34,329 nucleotides of DNA from Verrucomicrobiota bacterium (GTDB lineage Bacteria; Verrucomicrobiota; Verrucomicrobiia; Limisphaerales; SXTU01). The DNA lies in contig JACRKB010000236.1 of assembly GCA_016235545.1 (NCBI GenBank), positions 1 through 34,329 of the forward strand. The letters are read 5' to 3'. The position numbers and the translations under genes are program-made. The notes below the pieces were generated by a model that ran no database searches, was not told the origin of the DNA, and was given only the letters and a program-made list of their open reading frames with translations. The stretch's first letter is position 1. The number at the start of each line of letters is the position of its first letter. Positions 22,490-31,340 of the stretch are shown piece by piece.

Positions 22490-23866
22490 ATGATTGACAC
22501 CAAAATCGCCTGCCAGTGCGGCAACCGCTTCAAGTTCGGCATGGACTTGGTGAAGGGCCGCGCGCCCGAGGGCCTCGCCTGCCCCACTTGCGGCACTCCC
22601 GTCACGCCCGCCTGCAACGCGCTCGTGGAATTTCTCTCCGGCACCGAGCCCGCTCCGCCCTCCACCAGCACCCGCCCGGTGAAGGAAATCAAAGTCACCT
22701 GCGCGTGTGGCGCTCGCTACAAATTCGACCTCGAACTCGCCGAGCGGGAAATGCCCTCCCCCGTCATGTGCCCCGGCTGTCAGGCCGACCTCACGCCGAT
22801 CGCCAACGAGGAAATCCGCGGCTACATCGCCAAGCACGCCCCCGGCCTCGCCGCACCTCTCGCCGCGACAACTCCCGTCGCCGCTGCTGCGCCACCCGCC
22901 GCTGAACCCACTCCTGCCCCTCCCGCCCCCGCCCCCGCTCCCGCTCCGCCATCGCCTGCGGCCCCGGACATCACACCCGCAGCCGCCCCGCCCGCAGCAC
23001 CCTCACCTGTTGCCGCACCCATTGCCGCTGCGGCAGCCGACTCTTCCAGCCCGGCTCCCACCGGCAAGACATCCGGCCCAAACTTGAAGCCGTTGGAAGC
23101 CCCGAAACAGAACCGGCCTGCGCCCGGCACCAAGCCCGCGGACCTGCCTGCCAAGCCCAGCGCGCCCGTTGCCGCCACCACCAATCCAGCGAAACCCACC
23201 ACAGCCAAGCCAGTGGCCGTGCCCGCCTCACCACCCGCCAAGGCGAGTGGCCAGCCCAGCCTCGGGATGGGCATCGCCGGTGCCGCCGCCGGCGCGCTGC
23301 TTGGTTCTGCGCTGTGGTTCGCACTGTTGAAATTCACCTCCATGAGCGCTGGTTGGATGGCACCCGTGGTTGGCGCACTCGCTGGATTTGGGGCGCGTTT
23401 GCTCGGACGCACCACAGCTCCGGCATTGGGCGGCGCGGCCTGTGTTTGCGCCACATTGGCCATCGGCCTCATGTCGTGGCTGGTGATGCTTCGGCACATT
23501 GACCGGCAGCTCGCCCCGCAGATGAAGACGCAATACGCCACCGAACTTGCCACCGCGCAGGCGGCAGCCAAGGCCACCGACGCGGAACTCAAGCTCATCA
23601 TCGCCCGGGCCAGCAACACCGCCGACATGCAGATCACAGCCAACGTGAGCGACGAGGAAGTCAAAGCCTACCGCGCCACCAAGCTCCCGGCCCTGCGGGA
23701 CTTCGCCTCCGGCAAACCCAGTCGCGAAACATGGGAGGCCAACAAGCGCGCCAGTCTGCGCGCCTATTACCCGCTCGAAGACGCATGGCAGGAATCCATC
23801 GGCATCTTCGGCCTGCTCTCCCTGCTGGCCGGAATCATGGCGGCGGCGAAAATCCCGATGAAGTAG
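22490..23866 (+). CDS. Double zinc-ribbon membrane protein with Ala/Pro linker, function unknown
   Basis: This 458-residue protein starts at ATG 22490. Two similar Cys-rich modules are at the N-terminus, each with CxC, about 20 residues, then CxxC (IACQCGNRFKF ... CPTC, and VTCACGARYKF ... CPGC). They are followed by a long Ala/Pro-rich disordered linker (about 125-250) and three hydrophobic spans (about 255-275, 283-300, 310-330). An acidic helical segment and a final span (about 430-452) end the protein. The duplicated module suggests internal duplication of a zinc ribbon. Family and function are not recognised. It starts 288 nt after dnaA and ends 20 nt before deoA, so it may be co-transcribed with that gene. 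Confidence 0.78.
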   Translation: MIDTKIACQCGNRFKFGMDLVKGRAPEGLACPTCGTPVTPACNALVEFLSGTEPAPPSTSTRPVKEIKVTCACGARYKFDLELAEREMPSPVMCPGCQADLTPIANEEIRGYIAKHAPGLAAPLAATTPVAAAAPPAAEPTPAPPAPAPAPAPPSPAAPDITPAAAPPAAPSPVAAPIAAAAADSSSPAPTGKTSGPNLKPLEAPKQNRPAPGTKPADLPAKPSAPVAATTNPAKPTTAKPVAVPASPPAKASGQPSLGMGIAGAAAGALLGSALWFALLKFTSMSAGWMAPVVGALAGFGARLLGRTTAPALGGAACVCATLAIGLMSWLVMLRHIDRQLAPQMKTQYATELATAQAAAKATDAELKLIIARASNTADMQITANVSDEEVKAYRATKLPALRDFASGKPSRETWEANKRASLRAYYPLEDAWQESIGIFGLLSLLAGIMAAAKIPMK

Positions 23867-23886
23867 TCCGCCGCGCCCCGCCCGGC

Positions 23887-25194
23887 ATGAACTTCCTTCC
23901 GCTCATCGAGGCCAAACGCGACGGTCGCGCTCTCACGCCAGCCCAGCTTCAGGAAGTCATCACCGCCTACGTCGCCGGAAAAATCCCCGACTACCAAATC
24001 TCCGCCTTTCTCATGGCGGTCTTCTTCCGGGGACTCGACAGCGCCGAAACCCGCGCCCTCACACTGGCGATGCGCGACTCTGGCGAGGTGTTGAAATTTC
24101 CCAGGAACGACCCGCGACCCGTCGTGGACAAGCACTCCACCGGCGGAGTGGGCGACAAAGTCTCGCTCCCGCTCGCGCCCCTTCTGGCGTGCCTGGGCTT
24201 CCGAGTGCCGATGATTTCCGGGCGCGGCCTGGGCATCACCGGCGGCACGCTGGACAAGCTCGAATCCATCCCCGGCCTCACCACGCAGCTCGGTCCCGAT
24301 CGCCTCGTCGGGCAGACGCAGAGCATCGGCGTCGCGATGGGCGGCCAGACGGCGAACATGATTCCTGCCGACAAACTGCTCTACGCCCTGCGCGACGTGA
24401 CCGCCACTGTGCCCAGCATCCCGCTCATCACCGCGAGCATTCTCTCCAAAAAACTAGCCGAGGGACTCGACGCGCTCATCATGGACGTGAAGTTTGGACC
24501 GGCTGCCTTCATGCCCACGCGCGACCAGGCCCGCAACCTCGCCTGGTCCATCGTCAGCCTCGCCATCGAGTGCGGCGTGATGACCCGCGCGCTGCTCGTG
24601 GACATGAGCGCCCCGCACGGCCGCGCCGCAGGCAACTGGCTCGAAGTGAAGGAGTCCGTGCAATGCCTCGAAGGCCACGGCCCCGCCGACCTGCAAACCC
24701 TCGTCATCGAATGCGCCGCCTCCCTCCTCGTGCAGACGGACAAGTCCCCCGGCATGATCGAGGCCCGGCAGACGGCGCTGGATTGCCTCGCCTCCGGCGC
24801 GCCCCGCCGCAAATGGGATCAGCTCCTCGTTGCCCAAGGCGCGGACCTCGACGCATTCCGCGCGAAAATCCAGCAGGACCACACTGCGCCAGTGGTGCTG
24901 GAATGTGTCAGCGGTGAGGACGGCTTCATCCACCAGTGCGACGCGCGCATCATCGGCGAGATCGTCCGCGACCTCGGCGGCGGGCGCATGACGAAGACCT
25001 CCGTGATCCAGCCCGACGTGGGCGTGGATGCGCTGGCCAAGCCCGGCGAAGAAGTCCGTCGCGGCGCGGTGCTGGGCAGGATTCACGCCGTCACGATGGA
25101 GCAGGCGGAAACTGCGGGCGCGCGGCTCAAAACCGCCTTCGCCTTTGCCCCCCGCCCGCTGCCAGCCCGGCCGCTGATTGTGGATGAGCTGTGA
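23887..25194 (+). CDS. deoA: Pyrimidine-nucleoside (thymidine) phosphorylase
   Basis: The 435-residue protein matches the thymidine/pyrimidine-nucleoside phosphorylase family over its full length. It has a helical N-terminus (LTPAQLQEVITAYVAGKIPD), the phosphate-binding motif KHSTGGVGDKVSLPLAPL, the signature SGRGLGITGGTLDKLESIPG, and a C-terminal domain ending in ARLKTAFAFAPRPL. It reversibly splits pyrimidine (deoxy)nucleosides with phosphate to give the base and (deoxy)ribose 1-phosphate in nucleoside salvage. Whether it accepts uridine as well as thymidine cannot be told by eye, so deoA and pdp are both possible names. ATG 23887 is chosen; a longer open frame to 23731 overlaps the previous gene. 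Confidence 0.93.
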   Translation: MNFLPLIEAKRDGRALTPAQLQEVITAYVAGKIPDYQISAFLMAVFFRGLDSAETRALTLAMRDSGEVLKFPRNDPRPVVDKHSTGGVGDKVSLPLAPLLACLGFRVPMISGRGLGITGGTLDKLESIPGLTTQLGPDRLVGQTQSIGVAMGGQTANMIPADKLLYALRDVTATVPSIPLITASILSKKLAEGLDALIMDVKFGPAAFMPTRDQARNLAWSIVSLAIECGVMTRALLVDMSAPHGRAAGNWLEVKESVQCLEGHGPADLQTLVIECAASLLVQTDKSPGMIEARQTALDCLASGAPRRKWDQLLVAQGADLDAFRAKIQQDHTAPVVLECVSGEDGFIHQCDARIIGEIVRDLGGGRMTKTSVIQPDVGVDALAKPGEEVRRGAVLGRIHAVTMEQAETAGARLKTAFAFAPRPLPARPLIVDEL

Positions 25195-25261
25195 TCCCGG
25201 GGCGCGGACGCCCACGCTTTTTTCATTTCCACCAGCCGCCGTCCGCAGCACAACTAGCCAC

Positions 25262-26278
25262 ATGATCATCGTCCTCCGTCCCAAGTCTTCGAAGAAGGAA
25301 GAGTCCGCCGTGCTCGCCGAGATCCGCCGGCTCGGCTACCGCCCGCACGTCATGCGTGGCGTTGCGCGCACCGTCATCGGCGCCATCGGCGACGAGCGCA
25401 CGCACCACACGCTGGAGACGCTCACCGTGCTGCCGCAGGTCGAGAGCGTCATGCCCATCCAGAAGCGCTTCAAGCTCGTCAGCCGCGAGGCGCACCCGAC
25501 GAGCTCCACCATCACTCTCCCCAACGGCTGCGTCATCGGCGGTCGGGAGCTTGTGGTGATGGCCGGACCCTGCTCCGTGGAGAGCGAGAAGCAGTTGCTC
25601 ACCACCGCCGAGGCCGTGGCGAAGGCCGGCGCGAAGGTGCTGCGCGGCGGCGCGTTCAAGCCGCGCACATCGCCCTACGAGTTCCAGGGTTTGGGCGTGA
25701 AAGGTCTGAAGATGCTGGCCAAGGCGCGCAAGGAAACCGGACTCGCCGTCATCACCGAGCTGCTTTCCGAGGACCACGCCGAGCTGGTCGCGGAATACGC
25801 GGACGTGCTGCAAATCGGCACCCGCAACGCGCAGAACTTCCAGCTCCTCATCGCCGCCGCCAAGACCGGCAAGCCCGTGCTGCTCAAGCGCGGCCTCGCG
25901 ATGAAGATCGAGGAGTGGCTGCTGGCCGGCGAATACATCCTCTCGAACAACAACCCCGGCCTGATGTTCTGCGAGCGCGGCATCCGCACCTTTGAGACTT
26001 ACACGCGCAACACGCTGGACCTCTCGACCATTCCCATCATCAAGAAGGAGTCGCACAGCCCCATCGTGATAGACCCCAGCCAGGGCGCGGGCCGGGCGGA
26101 CCTCGTGGTGGCGATGTCCAAAGGCGCGGCGGCGATGGGCGCGGACGCGCTGCTCATCGAGGTGCATCCCAACCCCTCGGAGGCGTGGAGCGACGGCGCG
26201 CAGCAGCTCAACCTCGAAGGCTTCGCGAGGCTGATGCAGGAGCTGAAGCCGTTCGTGGCGGCGGCGGCGAGGGGGTGA
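25262..26278 (+). CDS. aroF: 3-deoxy-7-phosphoheptulonate (DAHP) synthase, type I-beta with regulatory N-terminus
   Basis: This 338-residue enzyme condenses phosphoenolpyruvate and erythrose 4-phosphate in the first step of the shikimate pathway. Residues 1-70 form a ferredoxin-like, ACT-type regulatory domain (MIIVLRPKSSKKEESAVLAE), as in Thermotoga-type enzymes. The catalytic barrel shows AGPCSVESEKQ, RGGAFKPRTSPYEFQG, IGTRNAQNFQLL, KRGLAMKIEEWLLAGEYI and the metal-binding DPSQGAGR and EVHPNP motifs. Feedback inhibition through the N-terminal domain is known for relatives; the effector here is not evident. It begins 67 nt after deoA and converges with the 26533 gene. Confidence 0.94.
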   Translation: MIIVLRPKSSKKEESAVLAEIRRLGYRPHVMRGVARTVIGAIGDERTHHTLETLTVLPQVESVMPIQKRFKLVSREAHPTSSTITLPNGCVIGGRELVVMAGPCSVESEKQLLTTAEAVAKAGAKVLRGGAFKPRTSPYEFQGLGVKGLKMLAKARKETGLAVITELLSEDHAELVAEYADVLQIGTRNAQNFQLLIAAAKTGKPVLLKRGLAMKIEEWLLAGEYILSNNNPGLMFCERGIRTFETYTRNTLDLSTIPIIKKESHSPIVIDPSQGAGRADLVVAMSKGAAAMGADALLIEVHPNPSEAWSDGAQQLNLEGFARLMQELKPFVAAAARG

Positions 26279-26325
26279 GGCGGAAGCGGAGCGCCACGGC
26301 AGAGATGGCGTTTGTTTATGGTGGT

Positions 26326-26430
26326 GGGCCAAGCTTTCTGCCGCCCCTCCGGGGCTTGCGTCGCTCTGCCGCTGGACCCACGGCTTTTGCGCCGCGGGCT
26401 ACTTTCTGTCGCAACTCCGTTGCTGCAACC
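26326..26430. repeat. Cluster of hairpins with TCC loops between convergent genes
   Basis: Three hairpins follow one another: GCCCC-TCC-GGGGC near 26343, ACCCACGGC pairing with GCCGCGGGCT around 26377-26402, and GCAAC-TCC-GTTGC near 26411. The three-base TCC loop is shared with hairpins inside 11401-11586. It lies in the 254-nt gap between convergent aroF and the 26533 gene. Confidence 0.65.
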
Positions 26431-26532
26431 ACCGCTTCCTGTGCAGTGGCGGATTTCCACACTTCCTCTGAACGGCAACGATGCGGTTGAAGCGTTCCGT
26501 CGCTTCCCCATCACTTCATCACTCCCGTCCCC

Positions 26533-27009
26533 TCACTTGCTCACGAGGCGCATCTGGATCGGCGAGAGGTCCAGGACGTAGCGCTTGCCCGGCGGGGCGG
26601 GCGGGACGCCGACGAGGTATTTCTGAGCGATGAGTTCGTCCGCGTCGTTCGGGAGCCGAAGGTTGTCTTTGTGGAAGCGTCCCACGGCCACCTCGAGCTG
26701 GCGCGAGGACATGACGGGAAGTTTCTCCGGGTCGGTGACGCCTGCGGCGATGGCGTCGGCAATTTCATCGGAAGCCGCCGCTGCCACCGTGCCGGGCGCT
26801 TCATTGGCCGCTGGGGCCGCGCCGTCGGCTGCGAGCGGCTTGAACTCGATGGGCGCTTCGCGGTGGACCACCTTGCCAGCCTCGGCGTGACGGCCCTTCC
26901 ACCACAGCAGGGCCACGAGGAGGGCGATGGCCGCCCATGTGGCTGGCTTCTTGAGTGCCTGAAGGCCGTAGCCGATGCCGACGAAGATGGAGAAGAGAAT
27001 TTTTTGCAT
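26533..27009 (-). CDS. Small membrane-anchored protein downstream of two pseudopilins, function unknown
   Basis: This 158-residue protein starts at ATG 27009, 17 nt after the upstream pseudopilin gene. The N-terminus has two hydrophobic segments (about 1-16 and 24-38, the second ending LLVALLWWKGRH). An acidic, Ala-rich middle is followed by a C-terminal region (SSRQLEVAVGRFHKDN and LPNDADELIAQKYLVG). The latter wording resembles the C-terminal 'pilin-like' segment of secretion-associated proteins in this phylum, where a short periplasmic domain sits next to pseudopilins. I do not recognise a named family. Co-transcription with the two pseudopilin genes suggests a related secretion or surface role. 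Confidence 0.75.
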   Translation of the reverse strand: MQKILFSIFVGIGYGLQALKKPATWAAIALLVALLWWKGRHAEAGKVVHREAPIEFKPLAADGAAPAANEAPGTVAAAASDEIADAIAAGVTDPEKLPVMSSRQLEVAVGRFHKDNLRLPNDADELIAQKYLVGVPPAPPGKRYVLDLSPIQMRLVSK

Positions 27010-27026
27010 GGCTCGATGCGGTGCGG

Positions 27027-27824
27027 CTACTTCGGATACGTGGTCAGCTCGCGAATGGCAAGCACGTCGGTGTTGGTCATGCCGAAGCGGTGGTCGGGCA
27101 GCCAGTCCACCTGGTAGGTGCGCAGGGTGTCCTTGTCGCGAATCCCGTAGGCATCCACATGACCGTCGGCGAAGGCCATCGCCGCGCGACCGCCGTGCAG
27201 GAAGGAGGGCATGTGGAAGTAGCCGTCGGCCTGGTTCGTGTCCATCGGCACGCGGGCCATGCTGGTGCAGATGGTGTGAGGGTTGAGTTCGAGGAAGGTG
27301 AAAATCTGCGAGGGGTTGGCCACGTCCTGCAGGCGTGTGAAGGTCTGGTAGTCCGGCTCGGTCTCGCTGCGGGTGCCCGCGCCCATGTATTGGTTCAGGC
27401 CGAAGCTGCGGATGAGCGGCACGCCCTGCACGTCGTGCCGCACGGCGGGGCAGCGATAGACGCGCGGGTTGGGAATCGTTCCTGCAAAGGCCGCGAGTTG
27501 CGGGTTTGTGAGGAAGTCGGCGTTGGTGACGCTGTCGTAGGTGTAGTGGTAATCGCCCTGCACCCACGGGAGCGGTGGCGCGTTGTTGGTGGCGCTGTGG
27601 GGGCGGTAGTTGAGCACCAGCCGGTCGTCGTTCTCCGTCGGGTGCTTCTGCCACGCAAGCGTGATCTGGCGCAGGTTGCTGATGCACTCGGTGCGGTGCG
27701 CGCGGGACTTCACCTTGCTGACGCCGCCGATGAAGAGGGAGATGAGCACGGCGATGATGGCGATGACGACCATGAGTTCAATGAGCGCGAAGGCCCGCTG
27801 ACCCGGGTGTGGACGAGGTATCAT
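27027..27824 (-). CDS. Pseudopilin-like protein with H-X9-DG motif
   Basis: The 265-residue protein starts at ATG 27824, overlapping the upstream stop by 4 nt (ATGA), so translation is probably coupled. The prepilin region reads QRAFALIELMVVIAIIAVL; the residue before the Phe is Ala, not the usual Gly, and Thr is replaced by Ala. Prepilin peptidases tolerate Ala at this position, but processing may be weaker. The H-X9-DG motif is HGGRAAMAFADG. The C-terminal half shows the usual YRCPAV and TFLELNP segments. It resembles the neighbouring 27821-28642 product throughout, so the two are tandem paralogues. Confidence 0.88.
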   Translation of the reverse strand: MIPRPHPGQRAFALIELMVVIAIIAVLISLFIGGVSKVKSRAHRTECISNLRQITLAWQKHPTENDDRLVLNYRPHSATNNAPPLPWVQGDYHYTYDSVTNADFLTNPQLAAFAGTIPNPRVYRCPAVRHDVQGVPLIRSFGLNQYMGAGTRSETEPDYQTFTRLQDVANPSQIFTFLELNPHTICTSMARVPMDTNQADGYFHMPSFLHGGRAAMAFADGHVDAYGIRDKDTLRTYQVDWLPDHRFGMTNTDVLAIRELTTYPK

Positions 27825-28642
27825 CTCGCGCGGGTCATCCGATTGGCGAACCAGAGGAAATCCGCGTTGTCCGAGGCGTGCAGGCCCTGATGGTCCGCGA
27901 TCCACGGGACGGGCCAGACGCGGTCCATCGCGGAGGTGAGCATCTTCTGCGACTCCACATGGCCGTCGGCGTAGCTGACGATCGTGGACTTGCCGTGGGG
28001 GAAACCCGGCAGCGTGGCAAAGTCGCCACTGTCGATGAGACCAGTCGCGTCCGCCGTCATGGCGTTGATGCGGATGGCTGTGGTGCAGATGATGTAGGGG
28101 TTCATCTCGGCGAACACGAGCCGTTCGGACGGCTGCGAGATGTCGTGCATCCGCTGGTATGACTCGAAGCCCCCTGGCGCGCCGAACGATCTGCCCTGCC
28201 GCAGTCCCATGAAGGGGTTCATGCTGTAGTGCCGGATCATGGACACGCCTTGGATGTTGTGCTTGACGGCGGGACACCGGTAGAGCCGGGGGTTTATCCT
28301 CGCGTAGGCGAACGCGGAGTAGCCCGGGTCCGTGAGAAAAACCTCGTTGGTGACGGTGGCGTAGAACTGGTGGACGCCGCCGGAAGCCCAGGGCGTGTTG
28401 GTGGTCGGAGGGCTGATGTTGCCCAGCGGATTGGAGTTCACCACGAGCCGGTCATCGTTGTCGCCCGCGTATTGCGTCCAGACTGATTGAATCTGGATTT
28501 GACCGTTTGTGCAGGCGACCCGGTGGGCCTGCATTTTCGCCCGATGGACGCCAGCCAGGATGAGCGAGGTCAGGATGCCAATGATGGCGATGACCACCAG
28601 CAGTTCTATCAGCGTGAAGGCGCGGGAGTGAAGTTGTCGCAT
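27821..28642 (-). CDS. Pseudopilin-like protein with H-X9-DG motif
   Basis: This 273-residue protein starts at ATG 28642. The signature [20 protein letters not shown] has Ala before the Phe, as in its neighbour. The helix is followed by the typical ACTNGQIQIQSVWTQYAGDN segment. Near the C-terminus HGKSTIVSYADG gives the H-X9-DG motif. It is the first gene of a three-gene minus-strand set and is divergent from the FG-GAP gene, with 146 nt between the starts. Substrate or surface partner is unknown; a connection to the adjacent secreted FG-GAP protein is only positional. Confidence 0.9.
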   Translation of the reverse strand: MRQLHSRAFTLIELLVVIAIIGILTSLILAGVHRAKMQAHRVACTNGQIQIQSVWTQYAGDNDDRLVVNSNPLGNISPPTTNTPWASGGVHQFYATVTNEVFLTDPGYSAFAYARINPRLYRCPAVKHNIQGVSMIRHYSMNPFMGLRQGRSFGAPGGFESYQRMHDISQPSERLVFAEMNPYIICTTAIRINAMTADATGLIDSGDFATLPGFPHGKSTIVSYADGHVESQKMLTSAMDRVWPVPWIADHQGLHASDNADFLWFANRMTRAR

Positions 28643-28727
28643 GGTGGCTAAATTGGAACGCTCGGAGCGTAAGGCCCACATCCGACGAGTCAAGCAGCCG
28701 GCCCGGATGATGGCGATCTGGAATTTT

Positions 28728-28759
28728 GGGGACTGCCGGCAAAATGGCTGGCCGTCCCC
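28728..28759. promoter_or_regulatory. Hairpin 30 nt upstream of the FG-GAP gene
   Basis: GGGGACTGCCGGC (28728-28740) pairs with GCTGGCCGTCCCC (28747-28759) over most positions around a short AAAATG loop. It lies in the divergent region, close to the start codon at 28789. It could be a leader hairpin or an operator; no clear -35/-10 pair was recognised. Confidence 0.35.
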
Positions 28760-28788
28760 ACCTGTCCCGATAAGCTGCCGCCGCCCTC

Positions 28789-31089
28789 ATGAAACCACTC
28801 ATTCGACTGCTCCCGCTCCTGCTGCTCTCCGCGCTGGCAGTGCCAGGCGCGACGCCCGACAGCCGCTTCGGGTTCGCCGGCCCGGAGGTTTTTCCGGTGG
28901 ACCAACTCATCGCCCACCTGCACGCGGCGGACTTCGATGGCGACGGTTTGCGCGACCTGCTCGTGGTCAACAACGCGCGCTCGAAAATCACCCTGCTTTA
29001 CAACCGCACCGGCAAGCCGCCCGAACCCAAGGCCGCCGTGCCCGTGAAGCGCGACCTCAACGAGCTGCCGCCCGACGCCCGCTTCCGCATTGACTCCATC
29101 GCCTCCGAGAAGCGCATCAGCAGCCTCGTCGTCGCCGACCTCAACGGCGACGGCCGCCCCGACCTCGCCTACTACGGCGAGCCGAAGGAACTCATCGTGC
29201 AGCTCAACGCCGGCAAGGGCACATGGGCCGCGCCGCGCCGCCTCGCGATTGACGACGCCCAGCTCACGCAGAACGCTCTCGTCACCGGCGACCTCAACGG
29301 CGACAAGCTCACCGACCTCATCGTCCTCGCCGAGACGCACGTCTGGGTGCTGTTTCAAAAGTCCGACCACACACTCGCCGAACCGGAGAAGGCCCCGTTC
29401 ACCGGCAGCGTGAAGGCCGTGCAGGTGCTCGACGTGGATGGCGACGGGCGCGACGACCTGCTGCTCGTCAACTGGGAGGACAAGAACCCGTTCCGCTTCC
29501 GACTGCAAAACTCCGCTGGCCAGCTCGGCCCGGAAGTTCACTTCGCGTTCCCGCAAGTCCGCTCCTTCTGGGCCGAGGATCTCGACGGCGACCGCAGGAT
29601 GGAGCTGCTCACCATCGCGATGCAGTCGGGCCGCGCGCAGGTTTCCAACTTCATCCAGAAGCCAGCCGAGCCATTCGTCGGCGCGCTCAAGCAGGGACAG
29701 CTTCAAGTCCTCCCGCTCAACCGCACCGACAAGACCCGGCGCGGCAGCGTGTGGGCCGACGTGAACAAGGACGGCCTCGACGACCTCCTCGTGGCCGAGC
29801 CGGACAGCGGGCAGCTCAGCGTCCATCTCCAGCAGAAGGACGGCGCTCTCGGCCCGGCGAAGAAATTCCCCACGCTCACCGGCGTCACCGAACTCGCCGT
29901 CGCGGACTGGGATGGCGACGGGCAGCCGGAAGTCTTCGTGTTGAGCGCGGACGAGCGGCAACTGGGCGTGAGCAGGATTGAGCCGGGCGGCCGCATCACG
30001 TTTCCCAAGGCCATCGCGCTCGAAGGCCGCCCGCTCGCGATGGCAGTCGGCCCGCTCGCCTCCGGCGCGAAGCCCTCGCTCGCCGTCATCGTGGATGCGG
30101 AGGGCAAGCGCTTCCTCGTCACCCAGTTCGCCGGCCAAAACCCGCGCGTGCAAAGGCTCGCCGAATCCTTCAAGTCCAACCCCAGCTCGCTCTTCATCCA
30201 CGACGCCGACCAGGACAGCAACCCCGACCTCGTCGTGCTCACGCCCTACGAGAAAATCAAGGTGCTGCTCAATGCTTTCGGCAAGGAGGCCTTCACTGAG
30301 ATTGACGTGACCCCGCCCGGCGGCGCGATGGAGCAGCCGTGGTTCAGCCTTGCCGATGTGGACGGCGACGGGAAAACCGAGCTCCTCCTGCCGCAGAAGA
30401 ATTTCCTCCGCGCCGTCGTGCTGCAGCGCGACGGCAAGCCCGGCGATGCGAAACCGACGGCGTCCTTCGTGGTGAAGGACCAGATCAGCGGCGCCGCAGC
30501 CAACTCGCGCCTTGTCGGCGCGGTGCCATTTTCCAACGGCGGCAAGTCCCCGCTGCTCTTCCTCCTGGACGCCGAGCGCAAGCAGCTCTCCGTGGCCGAG
30601 CGCGACAGCGCGGGCGTGTGGCAAATCGCGCGCAGCCTCCCGCTGCCCGTCGCGGACTTCACCGGCCTGCGCGCCGTGGGCCTGGGCACGCGGGAGCCGA
30701 ACGCGCTGGCATTCCTCGGCCTGAACTCCGCCGCGTGGCTGCCTTTCAGCGGCCAGGTCTGGGACGTGCGCGAGCTGGACGGCTACGAGTCGCCCATCAA
30801 GGACGGACGGCTCACCGATGTCGTCACCGGCGATCTGAACCAGGACGGGCGCAAGGATTTGGTCTTCCTCGAAACCGCGAAGAACCATCTCGACATCGTG
30901 ACGTTCGACAAAGGAGCCAAGCTCGTGCCCGCGAACCGCTGGCAGGTCTTCGAGGAGCGCACCTTTCGCAACCGCCGCAGCGATTCGCCCGAGCCGCGCG
31001 AGGCGCTCATCGCCGACGTGACCGGCGACGGGAAGAACGACCTCATCATCCTCGTCCACGACCGCGTGCTGGTCTATCCGCAGGAGTGA
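28789..31089 (+). CDS. Secreted FG-GAP/VCBS repeat protein
   Basis: The 766-residue protein has a clear Sec signal peptide (MKPLIRLLPLLLLSALAVPG). About eleven repeats follow, each with a calcium-binding-type loop DxDxDG, such as ADFDGDGLRDLL, ADLNGDGRPDLA, LDVDGDGRDDLL, ADWDGDGQPEVF and ADVTGDGKNDLI. Such FG-GAP/VCBS repeats fold as beta-propellers; the number suggests one or two seven-bladed propellers. The protein is probably extracellular or on the outer surface. No catalytic or anchoring domain is visible after the repeats. Family members are abundant in Verrucomicrobiota and Planctomycetota and may bind polysaccharide or protein; the ligand is unknown here. Confidence 0.92.
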   Translation: MKPLIRLLPLLLLSALAVPGATPDSRFGFAGPEVFPVDQLIAHLHAADFDGDGLRDLLVVNNARSKITLLYNRTGKPPEPKAAVPVKRDLNELPPDARFRIDSIASEKRISSLVVADLNGDGRPDLAYYGEPKELIVQLNAGKGTWAAPRRLAIDDAQLTQNALVTGDLNGDKLTDLIVLAETHVWVLFQKSDHTLAEPEKAPFTGSVKAVQVLDVDGDGRDDLLLVNWEDKNPFRFRLQNSAGQLGPEVHFAFPQVRSFWAEDLDGDRRMELLTIAMQSGRAQVSNFIQKPAEPFVGALKQGQLQVLPLNRTDKTRRGSVWADVNKDGLDDLLVAEPDSGQLSVHLQQKDGALGPAKKFPTLTGVTELAVADWDGDGQPEVFVLSADERQLGVSRIEPGGRITFPKAIALEGRPLAMAVGPLASGAKPSLAVIVDAEGKRFLVTQFAGQNPRVQRLAESFKSNPSSLFIHDADQDSNPDLVVLTPYEKIKVLLNAFGKEAFTEIDVTPPGGAMEQPWFSLADVDGDGKTELLLPQKNFLRAVVLQRDGKPGDAKPTASFVVKDQISGAAANSRLVGAVPFSNGGKSPLLFLLDAERKQLSVAERDSAGVWQIARSLPLPVADFTGLRAVGLGTREPNALAFLGLNSAAWLPFSGQVWDVRELDGYESPIKDGRLTDVVTGDLNQDGRKDLVFLETAKNHLDIVTFDKGAKLVPANRWQVFEERTFRNRRSDSPEPREALIADVTGDGKNDLIILVHDRVLVYPQE

Positions 31090-31179
31090 TCGAACTCCGA
31101 AGCCAGCGCTTCGACGGAGCACAACAAACCAGCCCGGGCAGCGCCCTGGGACATGCGACCACGAGTGGCAAAGCCCTGA

Positions 31180-31248
31180 AAGGGAGCGAAGAACACAAAC
31201 GAGCCGAGTCGGGGATGACTGGAGACGGCACTATTTCCACCCACCTCG
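31180..31248. repeat. 69-nt repeat, inverted copy of 22283-22351
   Basis: The reverse complement matches 22283-22351 at 59 of 69 positions. It lies in the convergent gap after the FG-GAP gene, with hairpin-like sequences on both sides (CCCGGGC-AGC-GCCCTGGG near 31131). Confidence 0.75.
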
Positions 31249-31300
31249 ATCTCCCATCAGGAACTGGGCTATGCGCTCGTTGCGCCCTTTCGCGGCCATT

Positions 31301-31338
31301 CCATTTCGGAGTTCGGGCTGAATCTCATTCCGAAATGG
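31301..31338 (-). terminator. Possible phoR terminator hairpin
   Basis: CCATTTCGGA (31301-31310) and TCCGAAATGG (31329-31338) form a perfect 10-bp stem with an 18-nt loop, directly after the phoR stop at 31341. There is no T-run. It may end the pst-pho transcript or be part of the adjacent repeat cluster. Confidence 0.4.
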
Positions 31339-31340
31339 TA

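Noticed and set aside
28690-31122. An 810-residue open frame on the minus strand opposite the FG-GAP gene
   Set aside because: It is antisense to a protein with a signal peptide and about eleven clear repeats. Long antisense frames are expected in DNA this GC-rich, and no motif was recognised in it.
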